NCBI GenBank assembly: GCA_017391185.1
Contig: JAFOZN010000251.1
Location: 1-14,041, forward strand
DNA length: 14,041 nucleotides
Direction: 5' to 3'
From: Alistipes sp.
GTDB taxonomy: Bacteria; Bacteroidota; Bacteroidia; Bacteroidales; Rikenellaceae
The notes beneath the pieces were generated by a model. That model did no database searches and was not told the DNA's origin. It was given only the letters and a program-made list of their open reading frames with translations. Position numbers and translations under genes: made by a program. Below, piece after piece: positions 1-6,984 of the stretch (its first letter is position 1; each line of letters opens with the position of its first letter).

Positions 1-1
1 C

Positions 2-271
2 ACTTCGTTATCAACCCAACTTGATTTAAGCAATTTCAATACATCTAATGTCACTAACATGGATAGTATGTTTTTATATTGCTCGGTATCATCGCTTGAT
101 TTAAGTAGTTTTAATTTTGGGAATGTTACAGAATTTGACAATATGTTCAAAGGTTTAGGTTACCTCCTCGCAAGCCCTGATATATGTAAAGTATATGTTT
201 CTGCAGATAGTTATACTTGGACGGAAGACAAAAACTTTGGAGTTGGTAATTATCAAATCACAGTAAAATAA
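2..271 (+). CDS. BspA-like leucine-rich-repeat surface protein (DUF285), C-terminal fragment
   Basis: The frame is open from the left edge, so the true start lies outside the window; the internal ATG at 59 is only a residue within a repeat. The 89 visible residues contain repeats of the form LDLSNFNTSNVTNMDSMF followed by LDLSSFNFGNVTEFDNMF, the hallmark of the BspA/DUF285 (Listeria-Bacteroides type) leucine-rich repeats. Repeats end near residue 60. A short non-repeat tail (VYVSADSYTWTEDKNFGVG...) closes the protein without an obvious sorting domain. Family members are exported or surface lipoproteins, often linked to adhesion and often repeat-length variable. The exact role here is unknown. 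It is followed directly by a strong hairpin terminator. Confidence 0.85.
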   Translation, partial: TSLSTQLDLSNFNTSNVTNMDSMFLYCSVSSLDLSSFNFGNVTEFDNMFKGLGYLLASPDICKVYVSADSYTWTEDKNFGVGNYQITVK

Positions 272-289
272 TTCAATCATAACTTGACA

Positions 290-323
290 AAAAAATACGG
301 GTAGAATTTTACCCGTATTTTTT
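290..323. terminator. Bidirectional intrinsic terminator between BspA-like gene and SLOG gene
   Basis: A perfect inverted repeat, AAAAAATACGGGTA / TACCCGTATTTTTT, encloses a 6-base loop (304-309). The A-run on one side and T-run on the other give a U-tract in both directions. It serves both the plus-strand gene ending at 271 and the minus-strand gene ending at 330. Confidence 0.92.
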
Positions 324-329
324 GTCTAT

Positions 330-821
330 CTAAAACAGATCAAGTTGCGGATCGGGATAGAGATTTATGACGCGGCATCCAGCATGGCGAGCGCGGCGAA
401 GAGTATAGGCCGTACCTCCACGAGGCACACCATCCCACCAAGCAACTACCACCGTAGCATTATCTACCAGAAAATCATTACGCCTCAGATAGCTCCTATC
501 CGAAGGCACATCGCTCAAAAACTCCGCCCCATCGGCGATATCCGCCACCCGCTTATATTGCTCAGCATCCTCGCCTCGAAAGAGCTGAAAGAAACCCTTA
601 TGTGGAACTACGGCGATAAGTTCTACTTCAGGATGCTCCTGCTTTAGCTCAGCGACAATCTCTCCCGCCGCCAAGTCGAATCCCCAAGCCATTCCACACA
701 AAAAACGGCTATAACCCTCGGCATACAACCTACGCACCAACAAACGAAGCTCATCATCGGCCTCGTGGCTATAAGTACGGTGGCCTGTGAAGGCTACGGT
801 GATATCTTTTATCTCTTCCAT
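330..821 (-). CDS. SLOG-family (DUF1273/YpsA-like) protein with C-terminal clamp-binding motif QLDLF
   Basis: The 163-residue protein is a stand-alone Rossmann-like SLOG domain. Visible marks are the N-terminal strand ending in FTGHR (residues 11-15), the GMAWGFDLAAGE segment (43-54) where a nucleotide-type ligand is expected, VVPHKGF (71-77), RRNDFLVDNA (113-122) and the glycine motif GGTAYTLRRA (135-144). Related proteins include YpsA and DprA. SLOG domains are proposed to bind nucleotides or nucleotide derivatives, but the ligand and reaction here are unknown. The last five residues (159-163) are QLDLF, matching the bacterial beta sliding clamp-binding consensus QL(S/D)LF at an exposed C-terminus. 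The gene is monocistronic: a terminator lies 6 bases beyond its stop, and a promoter abuts its start codon so closely that the mRNA may be leaderless. The family call is firm; clamp binding is inferred from the motif. Confidence 0.88.
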   Translation of the reverse strand: MEEIKDITVAFTGHRTYSHEADDELRLLVRRLYAEGYSRFLCGMAWGFDLAAGEIVAELKQEHPEVELIAVVPHKGFFQLFRGEDAEQYKRVADIADGAEFLSDVPSDRSYLRRNDFLVDNATVVVAWWDGVPRGGTAYTLRRARHAGCRVINLYPDPQLDLF

Positions 822-825
822 AAAA

Positions 826-857
826 CAAATTTACCCGTTTGGCGTGGATTTTGCAAC
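826..857 (-). promoter_or_regulatory. Bacteroidetes-type promoter of the SLOG gene
   Basis: Read on the minus strand, TAAATTTG (826-833) matches TAnnTTTG exactly, with GTTG (854-857) placed 20 bases upstream as the -33 element. Only 4 bases separate the -7 box from the ATG at 821, so transcription would begin at or next to the start codon. Confidence 0.5.
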
Positions 858-868
858 TCTTAGAAGTG
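838..868 (+). promoter_or_regulatory. Possible promoter of the YtxH operon
   Basis: TTTG (838-841) is followed after 19 bases by TAGAAGTG (861-868), which matches six of the eight TAnnTTTG positions when the two free bases are counted. It overlaps the divergent SLOG promoter, so the two may compete. The match is weak. Confidence 0.3.
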
Positions 869-889
869 AATTTTAAAACTATAAGTAAT

Positions 890-1063
890 ATGAAAGGTAC
901 AGGTATTTGCTCATTGGTCTCATTTTTCGGAGGCATGTTGGTCGGTTCGGTAGTAACAATGCTCGTAACGCCACATTCGGGACCAGAGCTTCGCAGCAAA
1001 ATTCGTGACTACGTAGATCAGGAGGCAGAGAAAATCCGTTGCCACTGCAACGAGGAGAAGTAG
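890..1063 (+). CDS. YtxH-domain small membrane protein
   Basis: Start chosen at ATG 890 (57 residues, MKGTGICSLV...) rather than ATG 839, because the family begins right before its transmembrane helix and 839 would overlap the promoter region. Residues about 6-25 (CSLVSFFGGMLVGSVVTMLV) form one transmembrane helix. It is followed by the conserved TPHSGPELRSKI segment typical of YtxH proteins (usual pattern AP.SG.E.R..I) and a short charged tail with a CHC pair near the end. Such proteins are common in Bacteroidota and Firmicutes envelopes and are often stress-linked in Firmicutes; no enzymatic role is known. It lies 30 bases upstream of another membrane protein gene, probably in one transcript. 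Confidence 0.8.
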   Translation: MKGTGICSLVSFFGGMLVGSVVTMLVTPHSGPELRSKIRDYVDQEAEKIRCHCNEEK

Positions 1064-1076
1064 TAGTTTCACCCCC

Positions 1077-1084
1077 AAAAGGAG
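1077..1084 (+). promoter_or_regulatory. Shine-Dalgarno-like site AAAAGGAG
   Basis: AAAAGGAG ends 9 bases before the ATG at 1094. It stands out because most other starts in the window show no purine-rich SD site, and it supports translation of the second cistron from a shared mRNA. Confidence 0.6.
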
Positions 1085-1093
1085 TATTCAACG

Positions 1094-1435
1094 ATGAGTG
1101 AACAGAATCGAGAGAGCGCAGGGATATTTTCTTCTATTATCTTCTTTGTAATCGCCATCTCGTCAGCCGTAATATTGTTAATGGCATCGGCTGTGATATG
1201 GATCGGAGAGTTGATAGGATCGGGAGCTCTGGCTTGTTTAATAGTGGCTGCAGTGCTATTGCTTATTGCATGGATGATCTATTTTTTGGCAGCTCGACAA
1301 TCAATCGAGAAATTGAATCAACATCTGGATCTTATCTATAACATTGCCTCAGCAGCCAGCAACGCCTATCACTCGGCACTCAAATTGATAAACTCCATAT
1401 TGGGAGAAACGCTATGGCCTAAAACTGAAAAGTAG
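1094..1435 (+). CDS. Small two-helix membrane protein, holin-X/YqjE-like
   Basis: 113 residues with a short polar N-terminus (MSEQNRESAG), two transmembrane helices (about 11-36 and 42-67) and a cytoplasmic, probably helical tail (68-113). The layout matches the putative actinobacterial holin-X / YqjE 'phage holin family' small proteins, which often sit next to YtxH or DUF883-like genes. Despite the label, nothing nearby is phage-like, and an envelope or stress role with the upstream YtxH protein is more likely. Family assignment rests on topology and neighbour only. Start supported by the AAAAGGAG site. Confidence 0.75.
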   Translation: MSEQNRESAGIFSSIIFFVIAISSAVILLMASAVIWIGELIGSGALACLIVAAVLLLIAWMIYFLAARQSIEKLNQHLDLIYNIASAASNAYHSALKLINSILGETLWPKTEK

Positions 1436-1440
1436 ATGCG

Positions 1441-1468
1441 AAAAAAGGGCTGGAGAATATCCAGCCCT
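1441..1468 (-). terminator. Intrinsic terminator of the rubrerythrin gene
   Basis: GGGCTGGA / TCCAGCCC (1447-1454 / 1460-1467) form an 8-bp GC-rich stem with a 5-base loop. On the minus strand it is followed by TTTTTT. On the plus strand the trailing sequence (TAACTACTTTATT) is poorer, so it would stop the holin-like transcript less well. Confidence 0.88.
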
Positions 1469-1490
1469 AACTACTTTATTAAAAATTCAA

Positions 1491-2045
1491 CTACTTGCCG
1501 AAGTAGCGGTTATAAAGACCCTGGAAACCAGCTCCGTGACGAGCCTCATCCTTAGCCATCTCATGTACTGTATCATGTACTGCATCGAGATTCTCCTGCT
1601 TAGCCAAAGTAGCCAAACGGAACTTATCCTCACATGCGCCGTGCTCAGCCTCAGTACGCTTCTCAAGGTTAGTCTTAGTATCCCAAACTACCTCACCGAT
1701 CAACTCTGCGAGCTTAGATGCGTGCTCAGCCTCCTCCCAAGCGTAACGCTTGTATGCCTCAGCGATCTCTGGATAACCCTCACGGTCAGCCTGACGGCTC
1801 ATAGCAAGATACATACCTACCTCTGTACACTCACCGATGAAGTGATCCTGAAGACCCTGCCACAACTCTGGGCTTGCACCCTTACCATCACCCAACTTGT
1901 GAACAGTAGCAAACTCCAACTTACCATTGCTCTCCTTTACCTCAACAAATACCTCGGCACCCTTCTTACAAAGTGGACATACTGCAGGAGCTGCATCACC
2001 CTCATGAATGTAACCGCAAACTGTACAACGAAACTTCTTAGCCAT
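1491..2045 (-). CDS. Rubredoxin-rubrerythrin fusion (reverse rubrerythrin order), peroxide detoxification
   Basis: 184 residues. The N-terminal rubredoxin-like domain carries two iron-binding pairs, C7-x2-C10 and C23-x2-C26. A ferritin-like diiron four-helix domain follows. Candidate diiron ligands are E72 (GECTE), E105 and H108 (EEAEH), E134 (EAEH) and E167 and H170 (DEARH). This domain order is the reverse of classical rubrerythrin and matches 'reverse rubrerythrins', which act as NADH-linked peroxide and oxygen reductases in anaerobes. The electron donor is not encoded nearby. It is a single-gene unit with a consensus promoter, about a 50-base leader and its own terminator, suggesting high expression. 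Whether oxygen-stress regulators control it cannot be seen. Confidence 0.92.
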   Translation of the reverse strand: MAKKFRCTVCGYIHEGDAAPAVCPLCKKGAEVFVEVKESNGKLEFATVHKLGDGKGASPELWQGLQDHFIGECTEVGMYLAMSRQADREGYPEIAEAYKRYAWEEAEHASKLAELIGEVVWDTKTNLEKRTEAEHGACEDKFRLATLAKQENLDAVHDTVHEMAKDEARHGAGFQGLYNRYFGK

Positions 2046-2102
2046 AATTTTAAATGTTTTTTAAGTTATTAATTTTGTTAATTGTTTTCTGTTTTCCTAT
2101 TG

Positions 2103-2133
2103 CAAAGATAAAATAACTTTTAACTTTTGCAAA
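2103..2133 (-). promoter_or_regulatory. Consensus Bacteroidetes promoter of the rubrerythrin gene
   Basis: On the minus strand TTTG (2130-2133), 19 bases, then TATCTTTG (2103-2110): a perfect match to TTTG-N19-TAnnTTTG. The expected start of transcription lies near 2097, giving a leader of about 50 A-rich bases. Confidence 0.85.
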
Positions 2134-2181
2134 TATATTTTCAATCACAATTTTCTATACTCCTATAAAAATAGCTTATAA

Positions 2182-3144
2182 TTAATCTTGCATCAATAAC
2201 ACTTCCTCTATCTTCTCCACTGAAGTACAATCCTTTACCATCACTCGTTTCTCGGCATCCAATAGATACAACGCAGGGATAGCCTTTAGATCATATAATC
2301 GCTGGCGAGAGATTACTTCACCCTTATCATAGGCGTTAATCCATGAGCGAGGATAATCCTCTATATGTTCACGCCACGCCTCAAGATCGGCATCGGGATA
2401 AACGACCAAGACAGACAACTCCTTGCGCGAGATCATATCACTGAGCTTGGGGCTCTGGGTAATCTGCTCTTTGATATCACGGCACATCGGGCAACCGGGA
2501 TTACTGAAAAAAATCATCGTATAATCACTCTTTATCTCACTCATACGCCCACTACGACCAGAAGCCAGAGTATAACTAAAATCATTAGCCACACGACCTA
2601 TACGATTCTGCATTGCCATTTGCAAATCATAGACGAGGGGCATCTTCTCATACTCATCCATGAGTGGACTTGCAATGGCGGCCTCCAACACAGGGATATA
2701 GAGTTCATCGTCTCTGAGTTGCGAATTAGGATTATGCAACACCTCTGAGCCAAGCATCATAAAGTAATCGAACATGCGCTTCGAAGAGGAGGCCTTCTGC
2801 ATCAGGCGATGCATAGATTTACTACGAAGTGAATCGGGCACATATCCTATGGCATAGACAGAATAGGCTCTAAGCATATTGAGAGTATCTACCCTATCGA
2901 GAAATAGTGTATCGGCAAAATCAAATTTATCCCAATAATGCTCATTCATATAGAGAATCTTTTGCTCCGAAGACATGGTCGATGGAGCCAGAGCAGGGAT
3001 AAATACTGCCGCAGGCTGAGCTTTGGGCTGCTCTTCAAGATTAGCGACTACATTTTGCTGAGATTTACCACCTCGGCACGCAATCATCGTAAGCAGGAGC
3101 AGGAACAACCCTATATAATATATGTATTTCATATTACGCTTCAT
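2182..3144 (-). CDS. Thioredoxin-fold lipoprotein, DUF5106-like
   Basis: 320 residues. The N-terminus (MKRNMKYIYYIGLFLLLLTM) is a signal peptide ending in a lipobox, MIA-C23, so the protein should be lipid-anchored in the envelope. Residues about 50-190 form the helical segment typical of DUF5106 proteins (MNEHYWDKFDFAD, then helices). Residues about 195-320 form a thioredoxin-like domain with the redox pair C218-P-M-C221 in FFSNPGCPMC and the cis-proline loop AIP (288-290). It probably acts as a periplasmic thiol-disulfide or reductive protein, partner unknown. M5 (start at 3132) is an equally good start and would leave a more normal leader behind the promoter. No clear terminator separates it from rubrerythrin downstream. 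DUF assignment is from memory of the family pattern. Confidence 0.82.
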   Translation of the reverse strand: MKRNMKYIYYIGLFLLLLTMIACRGGKSQQNVVANLEEQPKAQPAAVFIPALAPSTMSSEQKILYMNEHYWDKFDFADTLFLDRVDTLNMLRAYSVYAIGYVPDSLRSKSMHRLMQKASSSKRMFDYFMMLGSEVLHNPNSQLRDDELYIPVLEAAIASPLMDEYEKMPLVYDLQMAMQNRIGRVANDFSYTLASGRSGRMSEIKSDYTMIFFSNPGCPMCRDIKEQITQSPKLSDMISRKELSVLVVYPDADLEAWREHIEDYPRSWINAYDKGEVISRQRLYDLKAIPALYLLDAEKRVMVKDCTSVEKIEEVLLMQD

Positions 3145-3152
3145 TTGTTACA

Positions 3153-3160
3153 CAAATATA
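3153..3160 (-). promoter_or_regulatory. -7 element of the lipoprotein gene promoter
   Basis: Minus-strand TATATTTG matches TAnnTTTG exactly. No good TTTG is seen 19-21 bases upstream. The box ends 8 bases before ATG 3144, but 20 before the alternative ATG 3132. Confidence 0.45.
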
Positions 3161-3194
3161 ACTATTCAAACGCTAAAACATTGTGTAAGGAGTC

Positions 3195-3231
3195 AAAAAA
3201 AAGTGAGTTGGCCCGATTTAAGCCAACTCAC
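3195..3231 (-). terminator. Intrinsic terminator of the etfBA-acyl-CoA dehydrogenase operon
   Basis: A perfect 10-bp stem, GTGAGTTGGC / GCCAACTCAC (3203-3212 / 3222-3231), encloses a 9-base loop. On the minus strand eight T residues follow directly. It lies 22 bases past the dehydrogenase stop codon. Confidence 0.93.
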
Positions 3232-3253
3232 GCAACATATTTTCTGTATAAAA

Positions 3254-4978
3254 TCAGAATTCCTCCTGCACTTCAGACCACAAAGCCACGTCCTCGGCAG
3301 AAGAAGAGAGAATCACAGCCTCAGCACCAGCTATGTATTGCTCCGCCATCTTGAGGAATACTTTGGCATCTGAGCCATAGACCTCGCTATAGGCAGCCTG
3401 CTTAGCCAAAAGATGTGTGATAATGATATATCCAACCGACTCTACCAAACGGCGAGCATGGAAATCTCTAAACTGTGTAGACTCCTTACATACACTCTCC
3501 ACGTGAGCAACCATCGCTTCCACACGTTCTCTAAGAGAGATAAGTCTCTCTTTAACTGTCTGCATCGACTCAGCATACTCCATCGCTTCATATCGGGCAA
3601 TACTATCCATAAATACGCCCTTAGTAACGCCATTGATAGCAGCTACGACCTGCAATTGTGAAGTACCCTCGTAGATATTCAACACGCGAGCATCGCGATA
3701 GAGGCGCTCACACGCAAAATCCTTCATATAGCCCGATCCGCCATGAATCTGAACCGAATCGTATGCCAACTCATTGGCAAACTCCGAAGATAACAATTTT
3801 ACAAGAGGAGTATATACATCAGCCAAACGATTATAATACTTCATCTCCTGACGCTCCTCGCCCTCCAACGAACGCTCGCGCGAGATATGAGCATACTGCT
3901 TATACACCTCCACAAAACGGCTTGTCTCATAGAGCAATGCTCGTGTTCCATGCAACTTGGCACGCATCTCGGTGAGCATCTGAGAAACAGCAGGGAACTT
4001 AATGATATCGCGACCAAACTGCTTACGTTCATGAGCATACTTCAACGCCTCACGATAAGCCGCCTCACACAAACCTACCGACTGGGCTCCGATACCAAGA
4101 CGTGCAGCATTCATCAACGACATGACATATTTGATAAGTCCCATACGGCGATCACCTACCAACTCAGCGGGTGCATCGGTAAAGACCAACTCGCAAGTTG
4201 GCGAGCCCTTGATACCGAGTTTATTCTCGATACGGCGCACCTTCATACCTCCGCTACGTTTATCATATACAAACATCGACAAGCCTCGAGCATCCGCAGT
4301 TCCCTCCTCGGTACGAGCCAAAACAAGCGAGACTTCTGCATCGCCATTGGTAATAAAACGCTTCACGCCATTGAGCAACCAACACTGACGCTCCTCACTC
4401 CACGAAGCCTTCAACATAGCAGCACCCAAATCCGAGCCTGCATCTGGCTCAGTCAGACTCATGGCGCAAGTAGCTCCTTGACACACCCATGGGAGATATT
4501 TCTCTTTCTGTTCCTCTGAGGCAAACTCATTCAAGGTCTCGGCACAATCCTGCAAACCCCATATATTCTCGAAGCTGGTATCTGCACGCGCTACCATCTC
4601 ATTGGCCATAACAAAGCAGATAAGCGGGAAATTCAACCCTCCAAAACGGCGAGGCAAGGTTATACCATTCAAGCCTGCCGCATTCACAGCTTTCATATTA
4701 GCCACCGTACCTGAGGCGTACTCCACCCTATCATCGACTACACGAGGGCCCTCTTTATCAACCCCTTCAGCATTGGGTGCAATCACATCGACACACAACT
4801 CTCCCACCAGAGACATCACACGGCGGAAAGTATCCATAGCATCCTCAAAGTTATGAGGTGCCGTATCATAGAGGTTCTTCTCCGAGAAATCTCTCTCCTT
4901 GAGTTCCACAATCTTGCGCATCAAGGGATGCTCAAGGTGGTACTGCAAATCTTTATTATCTAAAAAGAAGTTAGCCAT
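3254..4978 (-). CDS. Acyl-CoA dehydrogenase, long (about 570-residue) type
   Basis: FAD-dependent acyl-CoA dehydrogenase of 574 residues, which oxidises acyl-CoA to enoyl-CoA, or runs in reverse, and exchanges electrons with Etf. Visible motifs are MSLTEPDAGSD (173-183, substrate/FAD contact), the middle beta domain with NGVKRFITNGD (203-213), RKQFGRDIIKFPAV (318-331, FAD binding), IHGGSGY (411-417) and IYEGTSQLQ (435-443). E437 is at the usual catalytic base position for this family. A C-terminal helical extension after about 450 makes it longer than the classical 380-residue enzymes. It starts 3 bases after etfA and ends the operon. Chain-length specificity cannot be read from the sequence; no thiolase or hydratase gene lies nearby to help. 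Confidence 0.95.
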   Translation of the reverse strand: MANFFLDNKDLQYHLEHPLMRKIVELKERDFSEKNLYDTAPHNFEDAMDTFRRVMSLVGELCVDVIAPNAEGVDKEGPRVVDDRVEYASGTVANMKAVNAAGLNGITLPRRFGGLNFPLICFVMANEMVARADTSFENIWGLQDCAETLNEFASEEQKEKYLPWVCQGATCAMSLTEPDAGSDLGAAMLKASWSEERQCWLLNGVKRFITNGDAEVSLVLARTEEGTADARGLSMFVYDKRSGGMKVRRIENKLGIKGSPTCELVFTDAPAELVGDRRMGLIKYVMSLMNAARLGIGAQSVGLCEAAYREALKYAHERKQFGRDIIKFPAVSQMLTEMRAKLHGTRALLYETSRFVEVYKQYAHISRERSLEGEERQEMKYYNRLADVYTPLVKLLSSEFANELAYDSVQIHGGSGYMKDFACERLYRDARVLNIYEGTSQLQVVAAINGVTKGVFMDSIARYEAMEYAESMQTVKERLISLRERVEAMVAHVESVCKESTQFRDFHARRLVESVGYIIITHLLAKQAAYSEVYGSDAKVFLKMAEQYIAGAEAVILSSSAEDVALWSEVQEEF

Positions 4979-4981
4979 CTC

Positions 4982-6001
4982 TTACTTTGAGTTTTGTTTA
5001 TAATACTTTATCATCTTAGGGATAACCTCTCCCACATCACCCACAATCGCATAGTCGGCAATTTTATGAATAGGTGCATTGGGATCGCTATTAATAGAGA
5101 TAATCTTCGCAGACTCATCCATTCCTGCCGTATGCTGAACGTGGCCTGAGATACCACAAGCGACATAGAGTTTGGGGCGTACGGTAACTCCCGTCTGGCC
5201 TATCATACGCTCATGCTCGCAGAAACCTGCATCAATCGCAGCACGGCTCGCCCCGACCTCTCCGCCAAGCACCTCGGCCAAATCGTAACAGAGTTTAAAG
5301 CCCTCCTTAGAGCCCATACCGTAACCACCAGCCACAATAACATTGGCACCTTTGAGATTGATTTTACGCTCCTCTATCTCGCGGCTAATGATTTTCACGG
5401 CAAGGTCTGCATCCGAGATACACTCTCGCCATGCAATCTCTCTGCGCTCACCCTTAGCTGGGCTTTGAGCCACCTGCTTACGCATAACACCCTCACGCAC
5501 AGTCGCCATCTGAGGACGATGATCGGGAGTGATAATCGTAGCAATGACATTACCGCCAAAGGCTGGACCAATCTGATACAGGATATTATCATACTCCTTA
5601 CCAGACTCTTCATCCACATGAGAGCCAATCTCCAACTGAGTACAATCGGCCGTAAGTCCCGTACGCAACGCAGCAGAGACTCTCGGTGCAAAATCTCTAC
5701 CTACAGAGGTAGCACCAAACAAAACTATCTGAGGCTGCTCAGCCTTAATCAATCCACTCATGACCGAAGCATGAGGCTGACTGCGGAAAGGTGAGAAGAT
5801 CTCATCGTCTGCCACCCACACTACATCGGCACCATACTGAGCCAACTCTTTCTCTACGCCGTCAAGAGCCGAGCCAATAACCACAGCCTCCAACTTAACA
5901 CCCAACTTATCGGCTAACTCTCGGCCCTTGGTCAAGAGTTCCAGACTAACTTCAGCAATCTTGCCCTCACTAAACTCAATATATACAAATATATTATTCA
6001 T
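4982..6001 (-). CDS. etfA: Electron transfer flavoprotein, alpha subunit
   Basis: 339 residues, normal length. The N-terminal part (1 to about 200) is the ETF domain with GRDFAPRVSAAL (101-112). The C-terminal FAD-binding domain carries SRAAIDAG (252-259), GQTGVTVRPKLY (268-279), GISGHVQH (283-290) and DYAIVGD (316-322), all standard FAD contacts. It pairs with EtfB to form the heterodimer that carries electrons between acyl-CoA dehydrogenase and another carrier. It begins 16 bases after etfB ends and is translated with the dehydrogenase. Bifurcating versus simple electron transfer cannot be decided by eye. Confidence 0.96.
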   Translation of the reverse strand: MNNIFVYIEFSEGKIAEVSLELLTKGRELADKLGVKLEAVVIGSALDGVEKELAQYGADVVWVADDEIFSPFRSQPHASVMSGLIKAEQPQIVLFGATSVGRDFAPRVSAALRTGLTADCTQLEIGSHVDEESGKEYDNILYQIGPAFGGNVIATIITPDHRPQMATVREGVMRKQVAQSPAKGERREIAWRECISDADLAVKIISREIEERKINLKGANVIVAGGYGMGSKEGFKLCYDLAEVLGGEVGASRAAIDAGFCEHERMIGQTGVTVRPKLYVACGISGHVQHTAGMDESAKIISINSDPNAPIHKIADYAIVGDVGEVIPKMIKYYKQNSK

Positions 6002-6017
6002 ACCTTATAGCATTAGA

Positions 6018-6896
6018 TTAGCCGAGCGTATGGCTCGCCATGAGTTCAACCATCAATTCCTTAACGTCCTCATCCGAAGATGTGAGTCGCTTAGACTCCT
6101 TGGATTGGAATACCACAGCCTGAACATCCTTAACCTTGGTAGGAGATCCCGCAAGACCTAACTGAGTCTCATCGCACTCGATATCCGAAGCACTCCACTC
6201 CACGATTTGGAGATAATCACGCGCCGAAGCCAAATTAGCTGAGAGAGAGTGCTCATTAGCCCTCATCTCACTCGAAGTCATGGAATGCTTATATTTCATT
6301 ATAAGACGTGCATTTTGTGGGCGTACCGCAGGCGCAGAGTAGTTGACCGTCAAAACCGCTGGTAGCGGAGTCTCTACCACCTCAACACCTCGCTCCAAAC
6401 GGCGGCGTACTACGATAGACGAATCCTCCACATGAAGAATCTCCTCAGCATAAGTCACCTGAGGCAAGCCTAAGGTCTGAGCTACCTGAGGGCCAACCTG
6501 TGCTGTATCGCCATCAATAGCTTGGCGACCAGCGAAGATAATATCAGCTTCTATTTTACGTAACGCACACGATAGAGCATAAGACGTAGCGAGTGTATCC
6601 GAGCCAGCGAATTTGCGGTCCGAGAGAAGGTAACCACCATCGGCACCTCTGAACATCGCCTCACGAATAATATCGGCAGCACGTTGTGGACCCATACTAA
6701 GTATATACACCTTAGAGCCTTCGCGCTGCTCTTTGAGTCGTAAAGCCAACTCCAAGGCATTCAAATCCTCAGGATTAAAAATAGCAGGCAATGCCGCTCG
6801 ATTTACCGTACCCTCAGGGGTAATGGCATCCTTACCCACATTGCGGGTATCGGGCACCTGCTTTGCCAATACAACAATTTTTAATGCTTTTTTCAT
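6018..6896 (-). CDS. etfB: Electron transfer flavoprotein, beta subunit
   Basis: 292 residues. Motifs include KQVPDT (12-17), FNPEDLNALELAL (40-52), GRQAIDGDTAQVGPQ (123-137, nucleotide-binding loop typical of EtfB) and RRRLERGVEVVETPLPAVLTV region (164-184). The tail includes LAGSPTKV (248-255), the part that contacts the dehydrogenase. It is the first gene of the operon etfB-etfA-acyl-CoA dehydrogenase. No convincing TAnnTTTG promoter was found just upstream; TATTTTTT near 6950 is the nearest match but lacks a -33 element. Confidence 0.96.
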   Translation of the reverse strand: MKKALKIVVLAKQVPDTRNVGKDAITPEGTVNRAALPAIFNPEDLNALELALRLKEQREGSKVYILSMGPQRAADIIREAMFRGADGGYLLSDRKFAGSDTLATSYALSCALRKIEADIIFAGRQAIDGDTAQVGPQVAQTLGLPQVTYAEEILHVEDSSIVVRRRLERGVEVVETPLPAVLTVNYSAPAVRPQNARLIMKYKHSMTSSEMRANEHSLSANLASARDYLQIVEWSASDIECDETQLGLAGSPTKVKDVQAVVFQSKESKRLTSSDEDVKELMVELMASHTLG

Positions 6897-6943
6897 TTAT
6901 CTAAATATGGTTACTATCGGGTTATGCCGCGACCACTATCCCA

Positions 6944-6984
6944 ATAAAAAATAAAGGCTCGAAACAACAATCACGATATCGAGC
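6944..6984 (-). terminator. Possible intrinsic terminator downstream of the glycosyl hydrolase relic
   Basis: GCTCGA / TCGAGC (6957-6962 / 6979-6984) form a 6-bp stem with a 16-base loop. On the minus strand it is followed by CTTTATTTTTTATT. It could end the purA-relic transcript before etfB. The large loop makes it only moderately convincing. Confidence 0.4.

Noticed and set aside
839..889. Upstream start (ATG 839) for the YtxH protein
   Set aside because: The extra 17 residues are not family-like and the region holds the divergent promoters; ATG 890 lies directly before the transmembrane helix.
1094..1435. Phage holin, i.e. part of a prophage
   Set aside because: No lysin, portal, capsid or integrase gene is nearby; the YtxH neighbour fits a housekeeping envelope protein pair.
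3887..4519. 210-codon open frame on the plus strand inside the acyl-CoA dehydrogenase gene
   Set aside because: It is antisense to a clear enzyme gene with all family motifs; its translation has no protein-family features. Similar long antisense frames occur within etfA (5213-5794), rubrerythrin (1536-2072) and purA (8234-8725), a codon-usage effect.
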